A stretch of 64,000 nucleotides of DNA. It comes from Polychytrium aggregatum. Lineage: Eukaryota; Chytridiomycota; Chytridiomycetes; Polychytriales. Position 1 is the stretch's first letter. Every line of letters begins with the position of its first letter. The translations under genes were made by a program, and so were the position numbers. The notes beneath the pieces were generated by a model. The model ran no database searches. It saw only the letters and a list, made by a program, of their open reading frames with translations, and was not told where the DNA came from. This document shows, one piece after another, positions 49,346 to 60,451 of this stretch. The DNA lies in contig NW_026516212.1 in NCBI RefSeq assembly GCF_025602895.1, forward strand, positions 558,001 to 622,000, in the 5' to 3' direction.

Positions 49346-50234
49346 AAAATGGACCTTTGGGTACTCGAGGCAAGTTCTGATGGGTGTTGTTCTTCGGGGC
49401 CATCTCTTCGTCGGCTCTGAAGCCATGCTACATCACTTGTTGGCAGATTGCCCCGTTGAGAGGTACTATTCAACATGAGCTGAATCGCATAATGCACAAT
49501 AAGTACTCCGTGACCCAGGAGGATGTCCTCAGCTTTGATTGGCCGTAGCGGTTCTTGGCAGTACGTAATCGTGACCCATTCATCAGACACATCATTGACA
49601 GAGACTCACCGATGGCGACATCTGGGGTATCTCCACTCCCTCGGCAGGCTGAGGCCGTCCTCCCGAGACCAGCAGCGCTCGAATATCTAGCTCGCCCGTC
49701 GAGTCAGTTTTTGTTTCTTTCCCTCCCTGCGCTTTCGGTGGCATGCAACAACAAACACAGACGGTGAAGCTCCTCCGAAACGTGTAACCCAAATGTGTGG
49801 ATGGCTTGCTTGTGTGGGGTCTGCGTGCGAGGTGGTTCCGTGATTGGCAGCACCACTCCCCATGGAATCCGCCCCTTTCCCACGTCCCCAAGCATCTCTT
49901 CTTTCGCCAGCTTGGGGTGTTTGCATGGGTTACAATTCGCTGGTCTTCGACATGTCCACTCACTTCACAAGCATGTCCAGCAGCCGCTACCCCGACACTG
50001 GAATCCCACTTGGTCAGGAGCAACATGGGGATTGTGTCGTACGTGAGTTGCTGGCGGGCTCGAGTGCATCGGATCGATCCTCATCGGCAGCCGTGGATAC
50101 ATCTATTGAGCATATCCACTTTGAGAACAGAAAAAAGCCACCCTCTGTACACCGTCTGGATGTCCGGGCGAGTGATCTTTGTCTCGCATATCGTCGCTTG
50201 CGTTCTCGCTCCGGATGGTCGGACGCTCCGGGGT
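49346..50234. other. Region between the kexin core and the SDR gene
   Basis: It probably contains the 5' exons of the kexin gene on the minus strand (signal peptide, pro-domain) and its promoter. The best candidate is a leftward frame at about 49560-49345 ending at a GTAAGG donor. No other gene is recognisable. Confidence 0.4.
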
Positions 50235-52465
50235 CTACCAGCGCGTGGGCCGATAGTTTTTCAAGAATACACCCCAGAGAAGCTGCTCTCCGCGAACACC
50301 CACCAACACGGGGTCGATGACTCGCATTGCAGCATCCCATTCGTCCAGCGGCGGTGGTTGATCCGCGCGTTTTTCCCATTGATCGACGGGATTCTCGTCC
50401 GTGATCCACCCAGTGTCGACGGCAGTCATGTAGATGCGGTCGGCGACAAATCCTGCCGCAGCCGTCCTCGTCATCATGTTCATCGACGCTGAAACGAGAC
50501 AAAAGTGTGAGGTGTTACGTTGTATGCTATCACGACATGGTACAGCACTTGGGCTCTGCACGCCCACGAAGCATCCCGGCTCATTATCACTGATCCTGCA
50601 AGCCAAGCCAACCCAGTGAGTGAAGAGAAACATGGTACTGCCCAATACCTTTTGCCATGTTGGTGTGTGGATGGAAAATGGTCTTGTTGCGGTAGAACTG
50701 TCCCTCCATGGCGCTTACATTCACGATGAACTTGCACATCAAAGCAAGCGACCGCCCAGACCGACGAGGCTTGATTAACATGTGTGTTTATCCTGTCATT
50801 CAGGTGTGCCCGGAGCCATATGTCGATGCTCGCTGCAGGTGTCGCTCAATCCAGAGCCACCGGTGGCTTGCAACTTACCTTATCGCAGGGCTCCATTGCC
50901 CCGTTGGTCCCGGCTACGCATGTGTCTCTCATCAACGGCCTCAGCTCGCTGATCAGCACCCACGGCGCAAACGAGTTAATCGTGTGGCATTCAATCATTT
51001 CCAGAGTCGAAATCTCGCCCAGTTCGAGCGTCCACGAGTTCTCGGTTCGCAGATCAATCTGTTGGTCATCGCGATCGTACAGTCCAGGCGGGAACTGCGA
51101 TAGACTACTGCTGGATCCGTCACCCTCGATCACTGCAAGCTGCGACATTGCCGCCGAGACATTGCTCACAGAGCCTGGCATCAGCATCGCTTTGGCGTCG
51201 TCCGAGCCCTCTGGTGTCGCTGATACGAGCAGCCCCGCAACCGGTCGAAACTTGCTTTTAGGGCCAACAAAGTCAAAGACGCAGCCACCGCTTGGCTGTC
51301 TATGGGCAACGACGACGTCGATGACAGCCAGAATATCGGCCTCCAGCGGCTCCACTTCGCCCGCCATCATGTGCTTGTAGAATCCCGGTGGCTTGCGGAC
51401 GGTCTGTGCGGCATTGTTGATGATCGCATCGAGGCGGGCAAAGTTCTGCTTCACGTGAGCGGTAAAGTGATGCACCATAGGAATATCTCTAAAGTCGATG
51501 CCATAGATCGTCAGCCGTCCCTGAAACTCTTGAAAGTCGTCCTCCTTCGAGAAGCGTCGGGCGGCATCGTACGGGAATCGAGTGCAGCAAATGACTGTGC
51601 TCTTCATTCTCAGAAGCTTCAGAACGATGGCGTATCCAATCTGAAAATCCACATGTCCGACCAAGAGTCAGTATTGCGATAGGCAGTGTAAGCGATTCCA
51701 GCTCATCGATGTCACCCCCGCTCATCCGTCCCGCCTGTCTAACTCGCCCCGCCTTACCTTGACTCTACCTCCAGTCACGAGTGACACACGTCCAGCCATA
51801 TCCGCCTCGGAGAAGCGCTTTGAGAAGTTGAAATCGGCGCACGAGGGGCAGAGCTGGTCGTAAAAGTGGTGCAGCAGATCAAAGGTTGTCCCGCAAATGT
51901 GACAGGATCGTTTGAAGTTGAGCTTCTTCAGTTCGGGCTGTGGCTTCGGGTCGTCGGCTTCAAGAAGTGCTGGCTGCGCAACTTCGTTGGCGATGCGTTG
52001 ATCGTCCTCTTTTGAAAACACTTCGTTGGCCTCGACGGTGCCAACCCGCGGGGGCTTTGGGATGTCGATACACCCCCCGGTATAGCCAACCATCTTGACC
52101 TTGCGCATCTGTCGGATGCCCGTGACGGCGAGCTGATTAAGATCGTCCTGTCTTCTACCGCGGCGATCCTGCTTCCTTCTTTGTCTCATCTCTCCATCAT
52201 CGGGCATCAGCGCCTTCAGTGCAAGGTCAAAGAGCTGCTTGATCTTGGGGGACCGAGTTGCATGCCGCTTGTACGCGGGGTTGTCATAATAGACCTGGAA
52301 GACCCTCAAGCAAGTCTCGATCTCGCTCTCAGAAAAGAGAGAGGCTACATCAGGGATCTCGGGACCGTCCCTCTGGCGGCCAGAGTCATCTCCCTTTGCT
52401 TGTGGTCCGCTGATCTCCAGATCATCGTCGAAGGGAAAGAGATCCGGGTCGGGTGCCTCGGCCAT
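50235..52465 (-). CDS. Zinc-finger-containing short-chain dehydrogenase/reductase
   Basis: Four exons (52465-51758, 51640-50879, 50769-50649, 50488-50235) join in phase to give 614 residues. Residues 1-185 are hydrophilic and acidic (start MAEAPDPDLFPFDDD). Residues about 188-209 form a treble-clef-like zinc motif, CHIC-x14-CPSC with two central His. The Rossmann fold follows at once: RVSLVTGGRVKIGYA, split by intron 1 after the Lys, a TGG-x3-IG variant of TGxxxGxG. Next come VICCTRFPYDAA, IINNAAQTVRKPP (the NNA motif), FIVNVSAMEGQFYRNKT (catalytic Ser and Tyr region) and HPHTNMAKASMNMMTRTAA. The layout matches a widespread uncharacterised family with CxxC-x-CxxC in front of an SDR fold. The acceptor of intron 2 (ATCAAG at 50770) lacks a pyrimidine tract and is chosen by frame. 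The gene is divergent from MscL, about 300 bases apart. Confidence 0.85.
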
Positions 52466-52587
52466 GGTATCGGTTTCGGTGTCGGACTGTGGCACCAGAA
52501 TACACAGCGCAGCACGCAGTCGCCCAGATGATGCCTGAGGCTCGCTGACAAGCTGCTCAAGGGCCGGCTGGGAGACGAACGATGGAG

Positions 52588-52625
52588 GCCAGAGAACGAT
52601 CTGCTCCAGAGAACGATCTGCTCCA
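52588..52625. repeat. Short direct duplication near the SDR/MscL divergent promoter
   Basis: The 18-base unit GAACGATCTGCTCCAGA is repeated twice, nearly perfectly, just upstream of the SDR start. Confidence 0.7.
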
Positions 52626-52765
52626 TCGCCCGTTCTGGAACAGCAGTGCACGTGATTTCGGTTGGAAACGCCTTGGGTTCCCACACCGACCGCAGCAGCC
52701 AGGCACTTGACGGGCAGCCCAGAGCAGCCCCCCCCCATCCGCCCCTCATCGGACTTGCTGTAGCC

Positions 52766-54047
52766 ATGCGACCCCCTCACTTCGAACCCGGGGCTGCGAT
52801 GGTTCGTGGCATCTCTGTGGCCGAGCAGACTGCACATCGGCTATGGGACGACTTTCATGCCTTTCTGAAGCTGGAGAATGTCGTCGAGCTCTCAGTGAGT
52901 ACTGGTCCTCCATACAATCTTGCTACTTTGGTGCGCGACGATTGCATGCAATGAGCCGCAAGGCCGACCATTATATGACACACCCACAGGTCGGAGTTAT
53001 CGTTGGAGGTGCATTTTCCAACATCATGTCTTCGTTCATAAGAGGTGCGTTTGATGTATATCCAGCACCAAGATCGCTGCCTGATGTGATGTGGTTTGGT
53101 TTTGGCGAGTGATGTACTGGGCTGGTTTTGCATTGACTTGGCTTGTGCTGCGTGCCGTCATTGCTTCTTTTGCTTCTGTTGCTGGTGGGTCTCGACCAGA
53201 ATGCTTGTCGATCGGTCCTGCTCAGATTGAACGCTTACTTGAGCCACGTTGCTCCGCCTGGACATTTGTCGACCGGTGCTGCAGATATCGTTTCGCCCGT
53301 GCTCTCCGTGTGGACAAGTATGAGACAAATGGCTGTTTCAGCAATAACGGTGCATACGGGATCCCTGAATAAGTTCTGGATCACCGCCTCTGTACTGAAC
53401 ACATCAGTCCTTGCCGTACACAAGACCGTCGTGCTGTACCTGCTGATTGCGTTAGTACTTTGATAGATACGGCCTCCCAGATGGAAAACAACTTTTCAAT
53501 TCTCAAGTGTCCCGCAAATGCAACAGAGTGTTCGGGCTCATGGGTCGGTACTGCAGTGGTTGTGTTTGCTCTGGTCTCGACAAAAGCTGAAACTAGATCA
53601 GCCAGCGGGATCAGATCTTGGCTAACTGTGCTGTATTCAGTACAATACCGTCAACCAGGCCCACGATGCTGGTGCCATCACCTTGAACTGGGGTAGATTT
53701 TGTCTTTCGGTTATGAACTTTTTCTCGCTATCGGTGGTGCTCTGGATCCTGATGAAGCTCTATGTCAAGGCGTTTCGCCGCAAGAACAAGAAGCGCGACG
53801 AAACATCGGAAGAGAAGAAACGATGCGAGTTTTGCCTCATCGAGTAAGCAATACCGACGCACTGCAAAGTAGTTGATCGACTCTAACTCAAAGGCAACTC
53901 TGTTTCCGTCACAGAATTCACGCTCTGGCCAGCCGCTGCCCACACTGTACCTCTATTCTCCTCGACAACGGGGCGACATCCATGGGCCATAAGAGTCACA
54001 GCAACGTCAACTTGATCGACCTGAACCCAGGAAGGAGAGAGGACTAG
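52766..54047 (+). CDS. MSCL: MscL-type large-conductance mechanosensitive channel with C-terminal zinc ribbon
   Basis: Six phase-consistent exons (52766-52894, 52990-53044, 53285-53317, 53467-53543, 53641-53843, 53915-54047) give 209 residues. The MscL core is clear: an amphipathic N-terminal helix (WDDFHAFLKLENVVEL), then pore helix TM1 VGVIVGGAFSNIMSSFI, which carries the conserved VGVIxGxAF pattern, and DIVSPVLSVW (the usual DIIxPxL). A periplasm-like loop has two Cys. TM2 (FCLSVMNFFSLSVVLWILMK) is followed by a basic stretch KAFRRKNKKR. A zinc ribbon CEFC-x10-CPHC is added at the end, as in some bacterial homologues. MscL opens under membrane tension to release osmolytes. Start 52766 is used. 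An in-frame ATG at 52799 would shorten it by 11 residues. Exon 3 (33 bases) is very small, and the exon 4 donor (GTCGGT) is weak. Introns show the gene is resident in the eukaryote. Confidence 0.88.
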
Positions 54048-54474
54048 TCCAGTCAAGCGTCGATCCTCGCCCTCGCCTTGGAATTGTCGGGCGCACGATG
54101 TCGATTACTTGGCTGCACGATGCCGATCGGCACTTGCGTTGTTGGCCGGGTGTGTGATATGATACGACTACACGTAGTGCGTCCCACCAACCCGAACATG
54201 CTTGTCCACATTCCTCCACGGCCATATCCGAGTCACGGGGGCGCCAGGCGTGTGTCACGTGTGTTGATTTCTATTGGAAGGTGTGCGCTTTTTTTCTTTT
54301 TGGGACCCAAATCGCCGACAGCGACCCAAGACTCGCGCCGCGCTCTGGGCCTGCCCTCTGATCACTAGCCCGTCGCTCCGACCCGGACCAAAGGCTGCTC
54401 TCGCTGCTGGGCGCAGATATCCGAACGACGCCTTTCTGTCTTCTGTTTCAAGCACACACGCCCTGAGAGACGAT
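54048..54474. other. Intergenic region upstream of UTP4
   Basis: No coding frame with family resemblance. A T-rich tract at 54290-54303 precedes the UTP4 start at 54475. Confidence 0.5.
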
Positions 54475-57400
54475 ATGGTGGCCCCGAAAGCCTCCGAGGA
54501 AGCCGAGTTCAAAGTGCACCGATGTCGCTTCTTCGACTACCAGCCGAGCGGCATCACGCATCTGGCCTTCTCACCGCTTGCCTGCAAGAAGCTCTATCTT
54601 GCTGTCGCCAGAGAGAACGGCAATGTCGAAATTTGGAATGTGAAGGAGCGGTGGTTCCTGGAACGGGTAATTTGACGATCTACTTTCGACCGAGGAGCGG
54701 GACTGAACGGTGACGGAGGAGGGAGTTTACCAGGCATCGCTCGAGGCGCCCTCGTGTAGCTTCTGTCTCGTTGGTCATGGAGCTTCCGTCTTGGATTGCT
54801 CGGCGGCACGACTTACACCAGGTGCATTGCATCCGCAGGTTCTACCCGGTGTTCCCAAAACCATCGAGTCGATGGTCTGGGTTCACGACTCTGGCCTGCC
54901 CAACCCCGAGCCACGATTGTTCACCGCAGGCATGTCTGGTGAAGTATGCGAGTGGGATCTGGTCTCCGGGCAGATCTCGAGTCGGTTCGACACCAACGGA
55001 GGCGGCGTCTGGTGCATGGCCCGATCTCCCACCCACAGCGATCGCATCGCTGTCGGCTGCGAGGACGGCGTCGTTCGAATCATGAACATATACGGAGAAG
55101 TCGAGAGGCGTCTGGATCGGCAGGACGGTGAGTCGTTGCTGACACCTTGTTGCATGACCGGATATTCAGCGTGCCGGAATACGGCAGCAGCGCAAACTGG
55201 GCCGCTTGCTGTGCTCATCGCCAGTTCACTGCAGTTGAATACGGTCCGATGCGTTTTGACTTGGTTCCTGCTCTAATATTTGCCCTGTTCTGCCATGTGC
55301 ATGCTGGACTGCCGTGTCTCGTCGTACTTGCTCTGCGGGGCGCTGTCTCCTTGACCAACAGTTCGCATCCTCTCGGTCGCATGGCATCCGAGCGGAAACT
55401 TTGTCGTCACTGGTGGATCCGACTCGGTCATTCGAGTATACGATGCCAACACGAGTAGATCCGTCGGCCGCATATCGGTGGACACGTTGAAGGGAGAAGA
55501 CACCTTGGTCTGGGCTCTCATCGTCCTTAAGTGAGTCTGCATCCTAAAGCGAACATCGGTACTCACCGGCCTTCGCGCGCAGCTTCTCTGTGCTTGATTC
55601 GTGCCTTGCTCATGCCATGGTCATGCAACTCGTTCTTGTAGAGATGGTACTGTTGTGAGCGGAGACTCTCTCGGCAACGTACTTTTCTGGAATTGGTCCT
55701 CGAAGACTCTCGTCAAGGGTATCAAGGCCCATGGCGCCGACGTTCTTTGCCTAACTGCAAATGATCAAGGCACACATGTCTACTCATCGGGTATCGACAG
55801 AAAGGTCATCCAGTACGCTCTTGTGGATATCAGCACAAAGAGTGCTACAAAGAAGAAGAAGATGGCCTGGGTTGTTGCCTGCGAACGCCGCTTCCACTCG
55901 CATGACGTTCGTGCCTTAGCCTTGCTTCCGGATCGCCCCCACGATTTAATCGTCTCTGGCGGTAGGCTACCCTTGCTTTGGACGCACATTACATCTTTGC
56001 ACCCGTGATCGACCCTGCCGAACCTTGCTAGCCCTCGATGTGTCATATGCTCCCATATGCTCACAACGGTATCCGCGTTTTGTTCTGTAGGCGTCGATAC
56101 TACCGTTGTCGTATCTAGTCCTGCCTCAAACTTTGAGCACGCCAAGCAGCAGAGAATGGCGCCGTTCCCACAGCGGCCGCTTGTTTCGTTGGCTCGGAAG
56201 GGGCGTCGCTTGATCGGTCGCTACAGCGATCGAGTCAAGGTGTGGCAGCTGGGCACAGCCATGGATACCGCAAGCCACCATCAAGACGAAGAGGTTCTCG
56301 ACCTGGAAGTCAAGGAGAAGCTGCTCGTCGAGCTCAAGCTCAAAGGATCGACCAACCTGTCTGCCAGCAGCATCTCTGACGATGGAACCTTGGTTGCAGT
56401 GTCGGATATGGAATCGGTCAAGCTCTTCCAGATCGAAGGATCGGTGCGTTTCCGGCAGGCTCAATGTGACCCTGCAGGTGCCTTGGGATCTGGATATATT
56501 ACTTCGCAGCTGTCTTCCTATCACCCTCCTATCACCCTCCTGGCACCTCCTGGCACCGCGTAGCGCCGCATGCCATCGGTTCAAATTGTCTTTGTTGTCG
56601 AGTTTGAGTGGAAGCATCGCAGCGGCCTACTGACTATACTCTATTGGTTGACCGACTCAACAGTCTACCAGCTTTATCAAGGTCCGCAAAATCAAGCTGT
56701 TCCCGTCTCCGTCCAGTATTCCGGCCGCCCACCAGCTCATCTTCACTCCCGACGCCAGGCGGTTGATTGTGGCTGGCACCGACTCAGTCGTTTATGTTGT
56801 GAATATCGCATCGCTTGTGGATGACGGGCAAACTGGTGACTGCTATATCGAAGCTCGATTCCGAGTTCACACTGGAGAGGAAAGTGACACCGACATGGAC
56901 GTAGATGAGGACAGTTCTGTAACGACTCGGATCGCCAAGAGCAAGACGCTCTCCAAGAAGGAAATGATTGCATCTCTGGCGGTTAGCCCAGAGGGCAAGT
57001 GGCTCGCTAGTGGCGATTTGCTCAACCGGATCCATGTTTTCGATCTGGAGAGTCTCAGCGTATGTATACGGGCTGTCAGCGAAGCATGCTGTGTTGTATC
57101 GCTTTGTCTGCGGATAAGGTGGAGGACAGTCATGACTCACTACCCGATCGCTTTCTTTTTTAGCTTCGCGCGACCCTGCCTGTATTCGAGTCGCTTCACA
57201 CATCGCTCGGTTTTGGTGATCACGACGACCTGGTCATCACCTGCACCAACAACGAGTTTTACCAATTCAACGTCAAGCTCAAGCGGCTCTCGGACTGGTC
57301 CAAAGACAACTCGCACCGTCTTCCTGTCCGATTTATTGACCGAAAGGAGATTATCTCGGGCGTGTCGTTTGTCCCTGAGTCGCAGTCTCAGTTTGCACTC

Positions 57401-57972
57401 TGGGGCTGGACATATATCTGCGCCGTGGATATTGACAAAGTAAGTCCTGTTGCACTCACCACTCTGCTGCGGACTGCCCTGGACTCGAGTACGAATCGCA
57501 TGTCAATAGCCCATCGAGCAGCGCATGCTGAGAATTTGAACGTGTAAATGCTGCGGCTCTGGCCTGTGCACTAACAGGCAGTCGCATTCCTTGACTTGTT
57601 GCTCGCCAGCCTCTTGGGCCCCGTGACGCCATCATCTCGGTTCACAAGCGCCGAAAGTATCTACAGGAACGGGAGTGGAAGGACGCTTTGCTGCAACGAA
57701 AGCCCGATGTATCTGCTGCCGGCCCAGCCGCCAAAAAGCTGGCTGTCGCTGATGACGGCGACAAGTCCGTGGCTACCCCCAAACGCAAGTCCACCCCAAC
57801 GAGCCAATTCAAGGACGAGTACACCGAAAGCTTCAAGATGACGCATCGGTACCAGCCCCTGGTCTTCTTTGGCTATCTGGGACACAGTGAGATTGTTGCG
57901 GTCGAGCGGCCAATACTCAGCATTATGGAGAAACTGCCGGCCGCCTTCTATCGACACAAGTACGGAACGTAA
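54475..57972 (+). CDS. UTP4: U3 snoRNA-associated protein UTP4 (Cirhin), WD40 protein
   Basis: UTP4 belongs to the t-UTP/UTP-A complex of the nucleolar small-subunit processome, needed for pre-18S rRNA transcription and processing. Eight phase-consistent exons: 54475-54666, 54839-55127, 55362-55530, 55642-55961, 56091-56443, 56664-57059, 57164-57439 and 57610-57972, 785 residues (yeast 776). Two tandem beta-propellers are visible as WD-type strands: ITHLAFSPLACKKLYLAVAR with NVEIWNV, GEVCEWDLVSGQ, ILSVAWHPSGNFVVTGGSDS, NVLFWNWSSKTLVKGIKAHG, VYSSGIDRKVIQYAL, SISDDGTLVAVSD, and LAVSPEGKWLASGDLLNRIH. The C-terminus (RYQPLVFFGYL, EIVAVERP) is the usual ending. An acidic insert (DTDMDVDED) lies in the second propeller. 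Exon 6 uses the CAACAG acceptor at 56663, since the nearer ACCAG breaks phase. Confidence 0.94.
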
Positions 57973-58246
57973 CCGGCTTGAGCAGAGCCAAGACTCAGAG
58001 CCACCGACCTTTGGACCCGTACATTGCGGTCTGCGAAACAGGAGCAGTACGCACTTTGGATGGAATGTGCCATGCTTGTGTCGGCCTTTTGGGCTCTGTT
58101 GGAATACATTCGATCCAGACCAGACGAAGGAATCAGAGGGACAAAGCTGTCGGTCTGACCTGAGCTGTGTATTCTTATTTGGCTGAGCGAGCCGGATTGG
58201 CAGGCAGCCGTGCCCACGGCCTAATGGCAGCCCACTCGGCCATCTC
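57973..58246. other. Short 3' intergenic spacer between convergent UTP4 and F-box genes
   Basis: The 274 bases contain no supported gene. Confidence 0.6.
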
Positions 58247-59603
58247 TCAAGGATGCTCCATCAGCATATTAGAGGCACCGCCATTGGTATTTGCCGCCTG
58301 ATCTGGTGCGGCCTCGGATACATCTGGGGGCAGACCGGCGGCATCAGAGTTCTCGTCGGATGTCCATTCCTCCGCATTATCCGTGCTTGCGGCTTCGTCC
58401 ATGCCCTCCTCAGTTTCGGCCACAGAGACGGAGCTGAAGTGAATCCGCCACAGTGCTCGGTGCGTTGCGCACGTTACGGCTTTGATTCCGCCAACGACTC
58501 CAAACTCGCCGCTGTGTGGGGGATTCATCTCGGGCACGCCGTCGAGAGAGATGAAGACCTTGTGCCAGACACTCGAGTCGGAATAGTGGGGAAAGACCAC
58601 AAGAATGTACGCCGGGGCTTCGTCCTCGGCGGTGGCAGCCAAGCCCGAGACGACCCCTCGCCACCACGCCCAGGGCATTTGGTTGCCGTATCGCCACTGG
58701 ATCTCGACTTCCTCGCCGTTTCTGAAGATCGGAATAGCGGTGTCGAACACTCGCTCTACGGGGCGGAGGAACAGTTCTCGGACATAGATCTCGCGTGCGT
58801 CCATCTCGATCAGATCCTCGGTGACTCGTCGGAAGCGGGTGCGTTCGGTGACAGGGATCATCTCGTCGGTATGTCTCGAGTCCCCTCCTATCGGGGTTGC
58901 AGCAGAGAGGGGAGGTCGTCAGTCCGCACGGCCTTGAGATCCCAAGACGAGGCCGACGATCTCACACAGGAAGTCGCCAGTGCCGAGACCGACAAACGCA
59001 CAGACTGGACCGCCATCGGTGCCTACCGGTTGGTGCTCGAGTGCTCGGGCCGGATGGGACCCAGTCCTTGGGCCGCGGACGCAGCAAGATCTTCTCTCCA
59101 CGGCGAAGCGCAGAGATCGTCGAGGGTGCATAGCAGAGACAAAACGAGTTCGATGGCCAGTGGTAGGTCGCAACGGCGAGGAAAGCCGACATGGGCCTGT
59201 TCGAGAGCGAGTTGAGCACATGAAGGAGGCCCGAATATTGGCCCGATGCAATGACGAGAAACGCCCGCCTGAAACTCTTTGGCAGAGGCATGAACGGCTG
59301 ATCAATGGCACGGTGCGGGAAGGTGCATGCTTTGGAGAGACCAGAGCGGGATGCGTCGATGGTTGAGACGATCTGGGCAGTCGGGAAGTGGTATTCGTAC
59401 TCGAGGGTTTGCTCGCAGCTACCATCCCAGAAGAACCAAGGCCAGTGCCGGAAGCAGAGGCCCCGCCATAGGCCCTCGTCTGATGTCAGATGCTGCAGAT
59501 ATCTGCTGGTGCTGCCCAGCCTTGCGAGGTCGGCAGGGGAAAGAAACGAGAAGACGACCCGAAGGGGTAGCTCCGGCAGACACAGCAGAGAGCTGGTCGA
59601 CAT
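58247..59603 (-). CDS. F-box protein with a conserved C-terminal domain
   Basis: Two exons (59603-59027 and 58887-58247) join in phase 1 to give 405 residues. The N-terminus is an F-box (about 8-50): LPELPLRVVFSFLSPADLAR, then a Trp in GLWRGLCFRHWPWFFW, as in Skp1-binding adaptors of SCF ubiquitin ligases. The middle has no repeats. In the C-terminal exon, VFDTAIPIFRNGEEVEIQWR, MPWAWWRGVV and an acidic-hydrophobic run ending WHKVFISLDG resemble the C-terminal region of plant F-box proteins of the At2g32560 type, where a GEEVEVQW/WWxG block is conserved. The last 60 residues are acidic and disordered (EEGMDEAASTDNAEEW). The target is unknown. Confidence 0.8.
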
Positions 59604-60451
59604 GCTGCTGGCGATCCGGTCGAGAGAGATGTGTGCCAGGGACTGGATCCGCAGCCCGAGCAGCGACTGAGATTGGAGGAGAATCCAAGGACGGTCGTCT
59701 TGTCGCCACAGACAAATGAAATGAAATCAAATGAGGGCACTGCCCCGGAGCTGGTCAGCGCTCACCTGCCCATTCGCATTCGCCGCATCAACCGCACCGG
59801 CTCATCCGCACCGTCATTCGATCCGAATGTCTGATGCACTACTGTGGCACGAGCAGGTCAGGGGGCCGAAGGTTATTTCTCTCGGAGTGCAGCTCAGACA
59901 GCCCGGCAACCATGACACTTGGGCGACAACCGCAGCCCACAACCGCAATGTCAACGCGACCGGATCATGACCGCAGCGCACAGGGGCATCCGACGTTCAT
60001 GGAAGTTGCCCAGCCGCATCTTGCAAAATGCTTCGTGACCAGGAGCATCAGCAATAGGATCGGTGATTCAACCGCATTCACTTGGCGAACGCCGCTCGAC
60101 AATGGCAGTGGCTACTCGATCGTTTCCGGGCTGGTCCACTACCAGTCCAACAGCCACAGCGAAGGTGCCCATCCTCATTCGCAAAGCCTGCGTTGCTGGA
60201 CAGAGTAGTCCAAGTCTATTCGCTAAGCACGACGAAGCAATAAGAAACAATACCTGCGATGAATCATGGATCGTGGCCATTATCTCGTGAGCAGTTCTTT
60301 GTCTCCAGCCCTCAGCGCTGGACCAGCTCCTATAAATACAAAAAGTGAGGGCAGGGGAGCGAAGGAAAGCCCGCACAACTGCAGCCCTGCATCCTCCACC
60401 CGCTAGCATCGGGACACCTCATCAGTCTATCGACACATTGGCTCTTGAAGC
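59604..60451. other. Intergenic region between divergent F-box and chitin synthase genes
   Basis: No gene is recognised. Frames of 60-130 codons lack domains. A TATA element for the chitin synthase lies at 60332. Confidence 0.5.
60332..60339 (+). promoter_or_regulatory. Probable TATA box of the chitin synthase gene
   Basis: TATAAATA lies about 120 bases upstream of the ATG at 60452. Confidence 0.55.
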
